NCBI RefSeq assembly: GCF_947501385.1
Contig: NZ_CANMVP010000005.1
Coordinates: forward strand, 118,641-182,640
Reading direction: 5' to 3'
DNA from: an uncultured Polaribacter sp.
GTDB lineage: Bacteria; Bacteroidota; Bacteroidia; Flavobacteriales; Flavobacteriaceae
DNA length: 64,000 nt
The translations under genes were made by a program, and so were the position numbers. Shown piece after piece: positions 32,683-42,099 of this stretch. The notes beneath the pieces were generated by a model. The model saw nothing but the letters and a program-made list of their open reading frames with translations, was not told where the DNA came from and ran no database searches. The stretch's first letter is position 1. Each line of letters begins with the position of its first letter.

Positions 32683-33483
32683 ATGAAAGATGTTGTTAAA
32701 TTACTTCATAAAAATAGTAGTGTAACCATTGAAAAAGGAGAGTTAATCTCTTTTAAAGTGAATGCAACTGAATACATACACCAAAAAGGAAGCAAAGGTT
32801 GGCGAAATTCTGATATTGAAATGTTTCCAGTAATTGGCCCAACAGCTAAAAATAATTTTAGAGTGCATACTAAAAATGGAGATGCCATTCAAGATCAACA
32901 CGGTTTGTTAAGAGAATTGGAATATTCACTTTTTTCTTCGGGTAAAACCAGCGCTAAATTCATCAAAAGATATAAAAAAAATACTCAAATTGTAAATAGT
33001 AAATTTCCAAAAAAATCTACTGAAGCAATGCTCTCTTGGCCTTTTGATTTTACTTTTAAAAAACATTTTACATTAGAAAATAATACCTTAAAAATCGATT
33101 TTATAATTACTTCGGAAGTAGGAATGCCTTTTATGTTGGGCTACCATCCTGCTTTTTTATTATCGAACACCGGTCATGAGACTTTACTTGCCAACAATAA
33201 AAAAATAACTTTAAAAGAAGTTTATAAAGCAGGTCATAACGCTTTTCCCGTCTTAAATACTGAGAAAATCATTTTAGAAAATACCGATAAAAATCATTTA
33301 GAAATTTCCACAAAAGGCTTTGACAACTTTATGCTTTGGACAGCAGTAGATAATATGATTTGTATTGAACCAATTTCTAAATATACTTCGTATACAGATC
33401 AAAAATTTTCCGAAGAAAATATGCGTTTGTCAGAAGGTGAGAATACCTTTTCTTTTGAAATTAAAGTGTTAGACTTTGAATAA
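32683..33483 (+). CDS. Aldose 1-epimerase family protein
   Basis: 266 residues of galactose-mutarotase-like beta-sandwich. Visible landmarks are QHGLLRELEY (the His following the substrate strand), MLGYHPAFLL and a C-terminal CIEPISKYTSYTD. These match the YeaD/LACX-like mutarotase branch, which interconverts alpha and beta sugar anomers or hexose-6-phosphates. The last 8 bp overlap the pseudouridine synthase gene, so the two are co-translated. Sugar specificity is unknown. Confidence 0.78.
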   Translation: MKDVVKLLHKNSSVTIEKGELISFKVNATEYIHQKGSKGWRNSDIEMFPVIGPTAKNNFRVHTKNGDAIQDQHGLLRELEYSLFSSGKTSAKFIKRYKKNTQIVNSKFPKKSTEAMLSWPFDFTFKKHFTLENNTLKIDFIITSEVGMPFMLGYHPAFLLSNTGHETLLANNKKITLKEVYKAGHNAFPVLNTEKIILENTDKNHLEISTKGFDNFMLWTAVDNMICIEPISKYTSYTDQKFSEENMRLSEGENTFSFEIKVLDFE

Positions 33484-34045
33484 GACTCACCGCCATTTTA
33501 TCATTCACAAACCTTGGGGAATGATTTCTCAATTTGTAAATCCTGCAAAAAGAAAGAAAAAATTGTTAGGAGAATTATTTGCTTTTCCTGAAGGAACCAT
33601 GGCAATTGGTCGTTTAGATGTTCCTTCTGAAGGTTTGCTTTTATTAACAACAGATGGCAAAGTTTCGGAAGAAATTAGAAGTAGTACATACGAAAAAGAA
33701 TATTATGTTCAAGTAGATGGAATTATTACTGAAGAGGCTGTAGAAAAATTAAAATCTGGTGTAGAAATTGGTTTTGACGGAAAAAAATACATCACAAAAC
33801 CGGGGAAAGCTTTTTTAATAGAAGACCCTAAGTTTCCGTTAAGAAGTCAGAAAATTAGAGACGACCGTCATGGCCCAACAAGTTGGATTTCTATCGTTAT
33901 AAGAGAAGGTAAATTTAGACAAGTCAGAAAAATGACAGCTGCTGTTGGTTTCCCAACATTGCGCTTAATTCGGGTAAGAATTGGTAAAATTGAATTAGAA
34001 AACTTAAAAATTGGCGATGTAAAAGAAGTGGAAAGCTTGGTTTAA
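33476..34045 (+). CDS. 23S rRNA pseudouridine synthase, RluE/RsuA family
   Basis: 189 residues with no S4 domain, like E. coli RluE. The catalytic motif is MAIGRLDVPSEGLLLLTTDG (Asp in GRLD), followed by EKEYYVQVDG and IREGKFRQVRKMTAAVGFPTLRLIRVRIG, the conserved QVRKM...LxRVRIG end. It converts a uridine in 23S rRNA (position 2457 in E. coli for RluE). The start is TTG (33476), in the 8-bp overlap with the mutarotase-like gene. Confidence 0.88.
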   Translation: MNKTHRHFIIHKPWGMISQFVNPAKRKKKLLGELFAFPEGTMAIGRLDVPSEGLLLLTTDGKVSEEIRSSTYEKEYYVQVDGIITEEAVEKLKSGVEIGFDGKKYITKPGKAFLIEDPKFPLRSQKIRDDRHGPTSWISIVIREGKFRQVRKMTAAVGFPTLRLIRVRIGKIELENLKIGDVKEVESLV

Positions 34046-34046
34046 A

Positions 34047-34214
34047 TTATTTCTTACTCATTTTTTCAAAATACAAAATTCCCAACAACCCTAAACCTAT
34101 TACAATTCCTCCAGAAGCATCTAAAAATTTTTGCCCTTTAAACATTGCATACACAGAAAAGAAAATTGACCCTAAACTAATTGCTATTATAAAATATGTA
34201 AGTGTTTTACTCAT
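34047..34214 (-). CDS. Small two-helix membrane protein
   Basis: 55 residues: MSKTLTYFIIAISLGSIFFS, VYAMFKGQKFLDASGGIVIG, LGLLGILYFEKMSKK. Two membrane helices with a short loop and a basic C-terminus. Starts with ATG and is 12 bp downstream of the ElaA-like gene; convergent with the pseudouridine synthase (1 bp gap). I do not recognise the family. Confidence 0.6.
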   Translation of the reverse strand: MSKTLTYFIIAISLGSIFFSVYAMFKGQKFLDASGGIVIGLGLLGILYFEKMSKK

Positions 34215-34226
34215 TGTTTATTTCTC

Positions 34227-34667
34227 TTATTTTTTATCCATTCTAATATGTGGAATTCCGTCTTCTAAATAGGCTTCTCCTACTTTTTCAAATCCATGAG
34301 ATTCGTAAAATTTTTTCAGATATACTTGTGCAGAAATTGTAATTTCATCGACTTTAAAATACTTTTTTACAACGGCTATTGATGTTTTCATTAGATCGTG
34401 ACCGAAACCATATGTACGTTCATTGGCAGCTACAACCACTCTACCAATACTTGCATTTTTAAAATAGTCTCCTGGTTTAAAAATACGTGTATATGCCACT
34501 ACTTTATCATTTTTTAAACCATACACATGTAACGATTTTTGATCTTTAAAATCTAAATCTTGATATACACAATCTTGTTCTACCACAAATACTTCTGCTC
34601 TTAATTGAAGTATCTTATAAAGTTCTGTAGTTGTTAATTCTGAAAAAGGTTTTGTGATGAAATTCAT
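34227..34667 (-). CDS. ElaA-like GNAT acetyltransferase
   Basis: 146 residues. The N-terminus LYKILQLRAEVFVVEQDCVYQDLD is the ElaA signature (LRxxVFVVEQxCxYxxxD), followed by GRVVVAANERTYGFGHDLM (acetyl-CoA loop) and AQVYLKKFYESHGF. ElaA-type proteins are GNAT enzymes of unknown substrate. A GCAGGAAT palindrome separates it from rpiB. Confidence 0.85.
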   Translation of the reverse strand: MNFITKPFSELTTTELYKILQLRAEVFVVEQDCVYQDLDFKDQKSLHVYGLKNDKVVAYTRIFKPGDYFKNASIGRVVVAANERTYGFGHDLMKTSIAVVKKYFKVDEITISAQVYLKKFYESHGFEKVGEAYLEDGIPHIRMDKK

Positions 34668-34682
34668 ATTTTAAAAGAAAAG

Positions 34683-34702
34683 ATTCCTGCCTTCGCAGGA
34701 AT
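34683..34702. repeat. ATTCCTGC/GCAGGAAT palindrome
   Basis: 8-bp perfect arms around CTTC, continuing into ATGACAG. A degenerate copy, GTCATTCCTGCAAAGACG, is at about 13633-13650. It lies between two minus-strand genes and is the kind of short palindrome widespread in this group. Confidence 0.7.
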
Positions 34703-34713
34703 GACAGACGAAT

Positions 34714-35142
34714 TTAACAAGAAATTTTATGTACTCTGTTTGCGTGTCTCCCGCCTTCAAATTCGGTAGATAAAAAAATATCTACAAAACCAATTGCTTG
34801 TTGTAAAGACACAAAACGTGCAGGAATGGCTAAAATATTCGAGTTGTTGTGTTGTCTTGTTAAAGAGACCAACTCATTGTTCCAACACAAAGCTGCTCTA
34901 ATGCCTTGGTGTTTATTTGCTGTCATTTGTGCACCGTTTCCGCTTCCGCATAAAATAATACCAAATGTTGCTTTACCAGATTCTACAGCATCTGCTGTTG
35001 GATGAATTGCATCAGGATAATCCATAGAATCATTTGTATCGGTTCCAAAATTTAGAACTGTAAAACCTTTTTCTTCTAAATGTTTTTTAATTTCGAACTT
35101 GTATTCTGTTCCTGCGTGATCATTACCAATAGCAATTGTCAT
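34714..35142 (-). CDS. rpiB: Ribose 5-phosphate isomerase B
   Basis: Interconverts ribose 5-phosphate and ribulose 5-phosphate in the pentose phosphate pathway. 142 residues, family length. It starts IAIGNDHAGTEYKFEIKKHL, with the DYPDAIHPTADAV substrate region and the signature GIILCGSGNGAQMTANKHQG (Ser/Cys active-site region) then AALCWN. In related genomes rpiB is often next to rnr; here a 1.9-kb segment with an A+T-rich gap and two minus-strand genes lies between. Confidence 0.95.
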   Translation of the reverse strand: MTIAIGNDHAGTEYKFEIKKHLEEKGFTVLNFGTDTNDSMDYPDAIHPTADAVESGKATFGIILCGSGNGAQMTANKHQGIRAALCWNNELVSLTRQHNNSNILAIPARFVSLQQAIGFVDIFLSTEFEGGRHANRVHKISC

Positions 35143-35783
35143 AATAAGTTGATTTTAATTGAATTATCTTTGACAAAAATATAGAAATTAATGGGTATCA
35201 ACAGTTATAAACAATCAAAATTTATACAATTTTAATAACTGTTTCGTTTTTAAGTTTTTAACGTTTTAAGAGAATGTTAAGAAGTTGCAATGAAAAAGGA
35301 ATAAGTTTATTTGGTAAATCTAAATTTTATTACAATACAATGGCTTCCTTCACATACACAACTTTTTTTATTGATTTTTGATAAAAGTTTATCAACATAA
35401 AATTTACAATTTATTTACATAGAATGATCACATACTTATTCATAAAATTAGGTTGATAGCTGTTTATAAGTTTTGTTAACAACTCTATTTTAAGGTTGAT
35501 TTTTAAGCTTTTAAATTACTCATAAAGTGTAGATGTTTTTTAATAACTCATATATTAAAATTAAAAAGAAACATTTTATAGCAGCTATTCACATACTATT
35601 ATAAACACCATTGTTTTTTAAAAATTTATTAAAAGAAAAAGTATAATAGTATAGAATGTTGATAAGTGAAAAAACAAAAAGATAAAGCTACTTTTTACTT
35701 CAAATAAAAAGCATATCATTTAATATTGAAAAGTAAAATTATAGGAAGAATTAAAAATAGTTGGGAATGAGATTTACAGAAAA
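35143..35783. other. 641-bp very A+T-rich gene-free gap with DnaA-box-like words
   Basis: No plausible gene on either strand. It contains TTATAAACA at 35205-35213 (+), 35461-35469 (-) and 35599-35607 (+), and TTATCAACA at 35389-35397 (+) and 35657-35665 (-). These are two- and one-base variants of the DnaA box TTATCCACA. With the extreme A+T content this is compatible with a replication origin, but dnaA itself is not seen. It is the longest gene-free stretch in the window. Confidence 0.4.
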
Positions 35784-35957
35784 CTAAACTGTTTTCTTTT
35801 CAGCTTTTAAAAGATAGGTAGTGTCTTTTTGAACTTCTACTGTTTCTTGTGGAGTTTCAATTTTATTCAAAGAAGAGTTTACCGTCATTACAGTTACAAA
35901 TACACCTGCAATAAAGATAATAGCGAATAAAGTAATAATTTTATATAGATTTTTCAT
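35784..35957 (-). CDS. Small single-helix membrane protein
   Basis: 57 residues: MKNLYKIITLFAIIFIAGVF, VTVMTVNSSLNKIETPQETV, EVQKDTTYLLKAEKKTV. One N-terminal membrane helix (or uncleaved signal anchor) and a polar tail of about 30 residues, likely outside the membrane. Starts with ATG in an otherwise empty region. No family recognised. Confidence 0.55.
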   Translation of the reverse strand: MKNLYKIITLFAIIFIAGVFVTVMTVNSSLNKIETPQETVEVQKDTTYLLKAEKKTV

Positions 35958-36028
35958 CTTTAAATAGATAACTTCTTTCTATAAAGACGTATAAATTTAG
36001 AAAACGTTACAGAAAATTTAAGATTTTT

Positions 36029-36970
36029 TTAACTTTTTAATTCATTGATACAAAATCGAACTGCTTTTTCTAAGATTTTTACCTTAATATTTCTCGTTCC
36101 AATTAATTCACCGTCTGCCTGAATAAAAGGTTTTGAGTTTTGTGGAATTACTGCAATCTCTTTTGTTTTATAAGTAGCTACTTTTTTATGATCTACTATT
36201 TTGCCTGAATATAATTTTGGAAGATTCAATACCAAATCTATAAGAGTGAGATTTTTAGCAATGCTAATGTCTAATAATCCGTCAGCAGAATTTACATCTT
36301 TTGTAAACTGCATTCCACCACCAGAAAATTTACAGATTCCAAAAATTACCATTAAACAATTGGTTTTTATAATTTTATCATCAAAAATAATTTTAAAAGT
36401 AGACTTTTTATAGAATAGCAAGCCATAAAGTCCGGCCAATACATAAGAAATAGTTCCAAACCTTTTTAAAGATTTTAATTTACTTACAATGTAACCATCA
36501 TAGCCTATTCCTGCGACGTTATTAAAGTAAGAAATGCTTTTGTTTTCAGTTTCTAGAACACCAATATCTTGTAAAACTGTCTTTCTATTATTGATGATTT
36601 CAATCGCTTTTTCAATATGATTAGGAATGTGATAGGTTTTAATCCAATCGTTACCAGTTCCTAAAGGAATTACACCAATAGTTATATCCGAAGTTTTTGT
36701 GTATGTTTGCACCATTATTCCGTGAACCACATTATGTAATGTACCATCTCCACCAACGGAAATAATATTTCTAAACCCTTTTTGAATAGCGTTTTGTACC
36801 AATTCAATTTCATGTTTAGAAAATTGTGAAAAAGCAAAAGAATAGTCTAAGTTCTTATTGTTTAATAATTGCTGAATTTCCTTCCATCGTTTAGAAAAAT
36901 TCCGATTTCCAGAAGTAGGGTTTGCAATTATAAACCAAGAATTCCTATTGATTTTATCAATATCAGACAT
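36029..36970 (-). CDS. Diacylglycerol/lipid kinase-like protein (YegS/DgkB family)
   Basis: 313 residues from the chosen ATG at 36970 (MSDIDKINRNSWFIIANPTS). A longer reading from 37027 adds a hydrophobic lead not seen in the family. Kinase landmarks: FIIANPTSGN, IISVGGDGTLHNVVHG (nucleotide-binding GGDGT), GVIPLGTGNDW, and the C-terminal lobe VKILEKAVRFCIN. It phosphorylates a lipid such as diacylglycerol, or a related hydroxyl lipid. Divergent from rnr with a 112-bp gap. Confidence 0.88.
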   Translation of the reverse strand: MSDIDKINRNSWFIIANPTSGNRNFSKRWKEIQQLLNNKNLDYSFAFSQFSKHEIELVQNAIQKGFRNIISVGGDGTLHNVVHGIMVQTYTKTSDITIGVIPLGTGNDWIKTYHIPNHIEKAIEIINNRKTVLQDIGVLETENKSISYFNNVAGIGYDGYIVSKLKSLKRFGTISYVLAGLYGLLFYKKSTFKIIFDDKIIKTNCLMVIFGICKFSGGGMQFTKDVNSADGLLDISIAKNLTLIDLVLNLPKLYSGKIVDHKKVATYKTKEIAVIPQNSKPFIQADGELIGTRNIKVKILEKAVRFCINELKS

Positions 36971-37082
36971 AAAAAATAAATTAATAAGTAAACAAAATAC
37001 AATATAAAAACATAACAGTTTATTCATAAGAATTCATCGAATAAATTGTAGTTTAGTATCATACAAACAGAATAACGTATAC

Positions 37083-39308
37083 ATGACAAAAAAGAAAAAA
37101 GGAATATTTAAAAAGAAAGGTAATGTTGTAAAAGACTTAACTAGAAATATTTTTAGAGTATTAAATGAAGACAGCGAAAAGTCTTACAACCACAAGCAAA
37201 TAGCTGCAAAATTAAAGATTTCTGATACGGATGGAAAAAACCAAATTATTAAGAAATTGGCAGAATTAACCAGCAATAAAAAAGTAAAAGAAGTAGATAG
37301 AGGTAAATTTCAAATACATGTAGATAGAAAATACTCTGTAGGTACTTTAGATGTTACCTCTAACGGAAATGGGTATTTTATTACTGATGATTATGAAGAT
37401 GATATTTTTATACCAAATATAAATTTGGGCAAAGGTTTGCATCAAGATACTGTAAAAGCTTATGTGTATAAAAAACGAAGCGGAAAGAAATTAGAAGGAG
37501 AAGTTGTTGAAATTATAGAACGTGCAAAAACAGATTTTGTAGGTGTTTTACAGAAACATAAAACAAAACCTTTTGGGTTTGTAATTGCAGACAATCATAA
37601 AATGTACGCAGATATTTTTATTTCAGAAAATAAAATGAATGGAGCAGAAGATGGTGACAAAGTACAAGCATCTATTTCTGATTGGCCAAAGAATTCTAAA
37701 AATCCGTTTGGAAAAATTACCGCAGTTCTAGGAAAACCTGGAGATCATAACACAGAAATGCATTCTATTTTATTAGAATATGATTTGCCTTTTGAGTTTC
37801 CAACGGAAGTAGAAAAAGACGCAGAAAACCTTTCTTTAGAGATCACCAAAGAAGAAATAGGATTGCGTAGAGATATGCGTAAAGATTTAACCTTTACGAT
37901 AGATCCAAAAGATGCAAAAGATTTTGATGATGCATTATCATTTACAAAATTAAAAAACGGAAATTTCGAAATAGGAATTCACATTGCAGATGTTTCGCAT
38001 TATTTACAGCCAAAAACTATTTTAGATGATGAAGCTTATGAGCGTGCAACTTCTGTTTATTTAGTAGATAGAGTGGTACCAATGTTGCCAGAAATGTTAA
38101 GTAATGGTGTTTGTTCTTTAAGACCAAACGAAGAAAAATTGACCTTTTCAGCCGTTTTTGAAATCAACAACAAAGCACAAATTGTAAAGGAATGGTTTGG
38201 TAGAACGGTAACGTATTCAGATCAGCGTTTTGCTTATGAAGAAGCGCAGGCGATCATAGAAAATGTAGAATTGTCTGATGAGATTCAACCCTATACAATG
38301 CCAGTTGATATTTCTATCATTGATAAGGAATATGAGGTTGCTACAGAAATTGTAGAAGCAACATTGCAATTAGATAAATTGGCAAAAATGCTTCGTAAAA
38401 AAAGAATGAAACAAGGTGCTATTTCTTTTGATAGAGTAGAAGTAAAGTTCGATTTAGATGAAGACGCAAACCCAGTGGGTGTTTTCTTTAAAACGTCTAA
38501 AGACGCTAATAAACTAATTGAAGAATTTATGCTATTGGCCAATAGAAAAGTAGCAGAATTTATTGGAAGATCGAAAGGAAAACCCTCTGGAAAAACATTT
38601 ATTTACAGAGTACACGATGAGCCAGATATAGAGAAATTAACTTCTTTAGAAAATATTATTGGTAAATTTGGCTATAAAATTAATACAGAGACAAAAGCGT
38701 CTACATCAGAATCTTTAAATCAGTTATTAAGTGATGTGCATGGCAAAGCAGAATCGAATATGATTGAAACACTAGCTATTAGAACCATGTCTAAGGCAGT
38801 GTATACTACTCAAAATATTGGTCACTATGGTTTGGCTTTTGATTATTACAGTCATTTTACGTCACCAATTAGGCGTTATCCAGATGTAATGACACATAGG
38901 TTGCTACAACATTATTTAGATGGCGGAGACACGCCAAAACCAGCACCATATGAAGAAAAGTGTAAACATTCTTCAAAAAGAGAAGAATTAGCGTCTAAAG
39001 CAGAACGAGACTCTATAAAATACATGCAAGTTAAATACATGCAAGATCATAAAGACGAAGTATTTGATGGCGTAATTACAGGAGTTACAGAATGGGGTAT
39101 TTACGTAGAAATTACTGCAAACAAGTGTGAAGGAATGGTTAGAATTAGAGATATAAAAAGTGATTATTATGTTTTTGACGAAAAGCAATATGCTATTATT
39201 GGACAATCTAGTAAAAATAGGTATCAATTAGGTGATGTTGTAAAAGTACAGGTGAAAAAAACCGATTTAGAGCGCAAACACTTAGATTTTAATTTGATTG
39301 AAGAATAG
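37083..39308 (+). CDS. rnr: Ribonuclease R
   Basis: 3'-5' processive exoribonuclease of 741 residues that can unwind structured RNA. Order: N-terminal winged-helix-like region, cold-shock domains (from about residue 80), the RNB catalytic domain with FTIDPKDAKDFDDALSF (metal-binding Asp cluster) and HIADVSHYLQPKT, SHFTSPIRRYPDVMTHRLL, and a C-terminal S1 domain (FDGVITGVTEWGIYVEI). The ending is short, lacking the long basic tail of E. coli RNase R. It begins with a lysine-rich stretch (TKKKKGIFKKKGN). Confidence 0.96.
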   Translation: MTKKKKGIFKKKGNVVKDLTRNIFRVLNEDSEKSYNHKQIAAKLKISDTDGKNQIIKKLAELTSNKKVKEVDRGKFQIHVDRKYSVGTLDVTSNGNGYFITDDYEDDIFIPNINLGKGLHQDTVKAYVYKKRSGKKLEGEVVEIIERAKTDFVGVLQKHKTKPFGFVIADNHKMYADIFISENKMNGAEDGDKVQASISDWPKNSKNPFGKITAVLGKPGDHNTEMHSILLEYDLPFEFPTEVEKDAENLSLEITKEEIGLRRDMRKDLTFTIDPKDAKDFDDALSFTKLKNGNFEIGIHIADVSHYLQPKTILDDEAYERATSVYLVDRVVPMLPEMLSNGVCSLRPNEEKLTFSAVFEINNKAQIVKEWFGRTVTYSDQRFAYEEAQAIIENVELSDEIQPYTMPVDISIIDKEYEVATEIVEATLQLDKLAKMLRKKRMKQGAISFDRVEVKFDLDEDANPVGVFFKTSKDANKLIEEFMLLANRKVAEFIGRSKGKPSGKTFIYRVHDEPDIEKLTSLENIIGKFGYKINTETKASTSESLNQLLSDVHGKAESNMIETLAIRTMSKAVYTTQNIGHYGLAFDYYSHFTSPIRRYPDVMTHRLLQHYLDGGDTPKPAPYEEKCKHSSKREELASKAERDSIKYMQVKYMQDHKDEVFDGVITGVTEWGIYVEITANKCEGMVRIRDIKSDYYVFDEKQYAIIGQSSKNRYQLGDVVKVQVKKTDLERKHLDFNLIEE

Positions 39309-39442
39309 ATAATACACACAGTTTTGTCAAGCAGAAAGCGTATCACACAAGAGTGAGCAACCATAGTATAGAGCTTCTTTTAGAAAAATAAACTGTGTAG
39401 AATATTTTAGGAAAGAACAATATTAATTTTTAAGAATAAATA

Positions 39443-39769
39443 ATGATTTTAACTACCACCCATAACATAGAAAATTTTAATATAGTAGATTATTTAGGAA
39501 TTGTAACGGGTACAGCTTATGATTCTAGCTATTCATCTAAAGGAGATAAAATGTCTTTTAAAGACATGTTTAGTACTTCTAAATATTATGAAAAGTATGC
39601 TATAGGACTAGAATTTATAAAAGAAAAAGCATTTCAAAATTTAAAGGATAATGCAAAAAAATTAGGAGCAAATGCTGTAGTAGGTATTCAATTAGATATA
39701 GAACCTGTTGCAAATTCAACAACTTTATTAGTTTCAATTACTGGAACTGCAGTTAAAGTGGAGGAATAG
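39443..39769 (+). CDS. YbjQ/UPF0145-family protein
   Basis: 108 residues. Matches the small YbjQ (putative heavy-metal-binding, UPF0145) fold: YLGIVTGTAYDSS near the start, ALxxLKDNAKKLGANAVVGIQLDIEPV in the middle (AFQNLKDNAKKLGANAVVGI). The family forms pentamers; its function is not established. It stands alone, 134 bp after rnr and with no obvious operon partner. Confidence 0.78.
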   Translation: MILTTTHNIENFNIVDYLGIVTGTAYDSSYSSKGDKMSFKDMFSTSKYYEKYAIGLEFIKEKAFQNLKDNAKKLGANAVVGIQLDIEPVANSTTLLVSITGTAVKVEE

Positions 39770-39954
39770 CATTTTAAAAAAAATAGTTTTCAAAACAATA
39801 AAAAGGAAAAAAAAAGGTTAAGTAATTAAATAAGATACACTTACAGAAGCCAAGTTTCATTCGTTTTTTTAACGATTTTAGCACAATAATAATCCTAAAA
39901 ACTCTTTATATTGGTACGCTTATTGATTTAAGTACACTAATCAAACCTTAAAAG

Positions 39955-40644
39955 ATGAAAAAAATAATTTTCTTAATAGGACTGTTTGTTCCTTTTTTAA
40001 CGAATGCACAAACTACCATCACTAAAAATCTTGGAGATTATACTACTTTAAAAGTGTATAATGGAATAGAAGTAGCCTTGATAAAATCTACGGATCAGAA
40101 ATTAGAAATTACAGGAGAAAAGTCTGAAATGGTAAAAATTAAAAATGTAGACAATACTTTAAAATTGTCTTTACCATTTTCTTTAAAACCTGAAGACAAT
40201 GCCGCAGAAGGTAAAATTTTAATAAAAGTGTTCTATAATAAAACAATAGAAACAATAGATGCAAATGAAGGTGCAACCATAACAAGTAAAGATTTTGATC
40301 AAGATAAAGTGAGTGTAAATGCACAAGAAAGAGCATTTATCAATCTAACAACAAAAACAAATTACTTAAAAGTAAGAGCTTCTTCTGGTGGAATTGTGAA
40401 AGTTTCTGGAACTGCAAAAAATCAAGAAATAGATGTAGACTTGTATGGTATTTACCATGGTTTTAACTTAATATCTGAAGGAAATTCAGCAATTAAAGCT
40501 GGTACAGGAGCAAAAGCAGAAGTGAATGCTGGCGAAACCTTAAATGCTAAAGTAAGTTTTGGAGGTACCATTTTCTACAAAGGAAACCCAGAAGTTGTAA
40601 AAGACAAAAAAGTAATTGGTGGTATTATAGAGAAAAGAAATTAA
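39955..40644 (+). CDS. Secreted head-GIN domain (DUF2807) protein
   Basis: 229 residues with a signal peptide (MKKIIFLIGLFVPFLTNAQ). The rest is a repetitive beta-rich segment: LGDYTTLKVYNGIEVALIKS, ITGEKSEMVKIKNVDNTLKL, and later repeats ending in a GGTIFYKGNPE strand. This is the auto-transporter-like adhesin head-GIN (DUF2807) family, a right-handed beta-helix presumably on the cell surface or in the periplasm. Function unknown. It precedes tatA by 69 bp but a separate promoter lies between. Confidence 0.82.
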   Translation: MKKIIFLIGLFVPFLTNAQTTITKNLGDYTTLKVYNGIEVALIKSTDQKLEITGEKSEMVKIKNVDNTLKLSLPFSLKPEDNAAEGKILIKVFYNKTIETIDANEGATITSKDFDQDKVSVNAQERAFINLTTKTNYLKVRASSGGIVKVSGTAKNQEIDVDLYGIYHGFNLISEGNSAIKAGTGAKAEVNAGETLNAKVSFGGTIFYKGNPEVVKDKKVIGGIIEKRN

Positions 40645-40683
40645 GAGAATAACTACAAAAGAGTACTATAACAACCTTTTTTG

Positions 40684-40691
40684 TATCTTTG
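40684..40691 (+). promoter_or_regulatory. tatA -7 promoter element
   Basis: TATCTTTG matches TAnnTTTG exactly and is 22 bp before the tatA ATG. No clear -33 TTG. Confidence 0.5.
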
Positions 40692-40713
40692 TAATTAATA
40701 AAAATTAAAAAAG

Positions 40714-40902
40714 ATGAATACTTTATCTATATATTTCGGAATGATAGGTGGCATGCAAATAGCCATAATTGTTGTGGTGGTGCTACTTTTTTTTGGTGGT
40801 AAAAAAATACCAGAATTAATGAAAGGTTTAGGAAGTGGAATTAAAGAATTTAAGAACGCTTCTAAAGAAGATTCAGAAGAGCAAATAGAAGAAAAGAAAT
40901 AA
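40714..40902 (+). CDS. tatA: Twin-arginine translocase TatA-type subunit
   Basis: 62 residues. One N-terminal membrane helix ([20 protein letters not shown]), the hinge [23 protein letters not shown] with the conserved FG and amphipathic helix, and an acidic tail. It forms the pore component of the Tat export system for folded proteins. tatC is not in the window. A second TatA/B-like protein is encoded at 58762-59043. A strong bidirectional terminator follows. Confidence 0.9.
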   Translation: MNTLSIYFGMIGGMQIAIIVVVVLLFFGGKKIPELMKGLGSGIKEFKNASKEDSEEQIEEKK

Positions 40903-40925
40903 CGTTAAAAAACTTCTTTTTTTGA

Positions 40926-40970
40926 ACAATAAAAAAGCGCTATTTTTTAAAAAATAGCGCTTTTTATTGT
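40926..40970. terminator. Bidirectional terminator
   Basis: ACAATAAAAAAGCGCTATTT and its inverted partner form a near-perfect stem of about 22 bp with GCGC at the core and T-runs on both strands. It ends tatA and the opposite-strand transcript of the band-7 gene. Confidence 0.88.
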
Positions 40971-41172
40971 TTGAACTAAATTAATCCCCCAATTGATTTA
41001 TTTCAATTATCCTGCAAATGTAGCTTCTATATTACTTAAAAACGAATTTTTTGTAAAAAATCGTAAGAGCATTCATTTTTAAAGTGAAAAGAGCCACAAT
41101 TATCTATACATATGTTATAATTTTTCTTTTTAATATTCTAAGAAAAAAAACTTTTAAAAAGGATAAAACATA

Positions 41173-42099
41173 TTATTTAGTTGTTTTTTTGGGTTTAGGA
41201 TTCTTCATCGCTTCACCAATTTGATTACTTGCTGTAAAACTTGCTACCATATCGTTTAACATTTGACTACCCGCTTGTGGTGAATTTGGCAATAGAATTA
41301 AATTACTGTTGGTTTCCTGCCCAATAGATTGTAGCGTATCATAATGTTGCGTTACAACGATTAAAGCAGATGCTTCTTGTGAGTTGATACCCACTTTGTT
41401 TAAAACTTCTACAGACTCTTCTAAACCACGTGCAATTTCACGTCTTTGATCTGCAATACCTTGTCCTTGTAAACGTTTGCTTTCTGCTTCTGCTTTTGCA
41501 CGCTCTACAATTAAAATACGTTGTGCATCGCCTTCAAATTGTGCTGCTATTTTTTCTCTTTCTGAAGCATTAATTCTATTCATAGCCTCTTTTACCTGTG
41601 CATCTGGATCTATGTCTGTTACTAGAGTTTTAATAATATCAAAACCATAATCTGACATGGCATCATTCAATTCCGTTTTTACAGCAATCGCAATATCATC
41701 TTTTTTTACAAAAACATCATCTAATTTCATTTTTGGCACTTCGGCACGAACTACATCAAAAACATACGAAGTTATTTGATCATGCGGATAATCTAATTTA
41801 TAGAAAGCATCATAAACCTTTTCTCTAATTACTTTGTATTGTACAGAAACTTTTAGCTTTACAAAAACATCATCTAAAGTTTTAGTTTCAATAATAACGT
41901 CTAATTGCTGAATTTTTAAACTCAACCTTCCTGCCACTCTATCGATAAGCGGAATTTTAAATCGCAGACCAGATTGGCTAATCGTGTTAAAACGACCAAA
42001 ACGTTCTAAAATAGCTGCTGATTGTTGTTTTACAGTATAAAAGGAAGCAAAAATTAGAAGGATAATAAGCGCTATAATAATAAATGGAACAGTATTCAT
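41173..42099 (-). CDS. SPFH/band-7 (stomatin-like) membrane protein
   Basis: 308 residues: an N-terminal membrane helix (VPFIIIALIILLIFASFYTV), then the SPFH core (QQSAAILERFGRFNTISQSG, IPLIDRVAGRLSLKIQQLDV) and a long charged helix with the ASEREKIAAQFEGDAQRILIVERAKAEAESKRLQGQGIADQRR segment typical of QmcA/stomatin proteins. It forms membrane oligomers that scaffold proteases or other partners. No NfeD-type gene is adjacent. The single-gene transcript starts 138 bp downstream of the GDSL gene. Confidence 0.9.
   Translation of the reverse strand: MNTVPFIIIALIILLIFASFYTVKQQSAAILERFGRFNTISQSGLRFKIPLIDRVAGRLSLKIQQLDVIIETKTLDDVFVKLKVSVQYKVIREKVYDAFYKLDYPHDQITSYVFDVVRAEVPKMKLDDVFVKKDDIAIAVKTELNDAMSDYGFDIIKTLVTDIDPDAQVKEAMNRINASEREKIAAQFEGDAQRILIVERAKAEAESKRLQGQGIADQRREIARGLEESVEVLNKVGINSQEASALIVVTQHYDTLQSIGQETNSNLILLPNSPQAGSQMLNDMVASFTASNQIGEAMKNPKPKKTTK

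Noticed and set aside
39316..39404. Inverted ACACAGTTTT / AAACTGTGT pair after rnr
   Set aside because: Short arms about 70 bp apart with no T-run and no other copies; likely chance in A+T-rich DNA.
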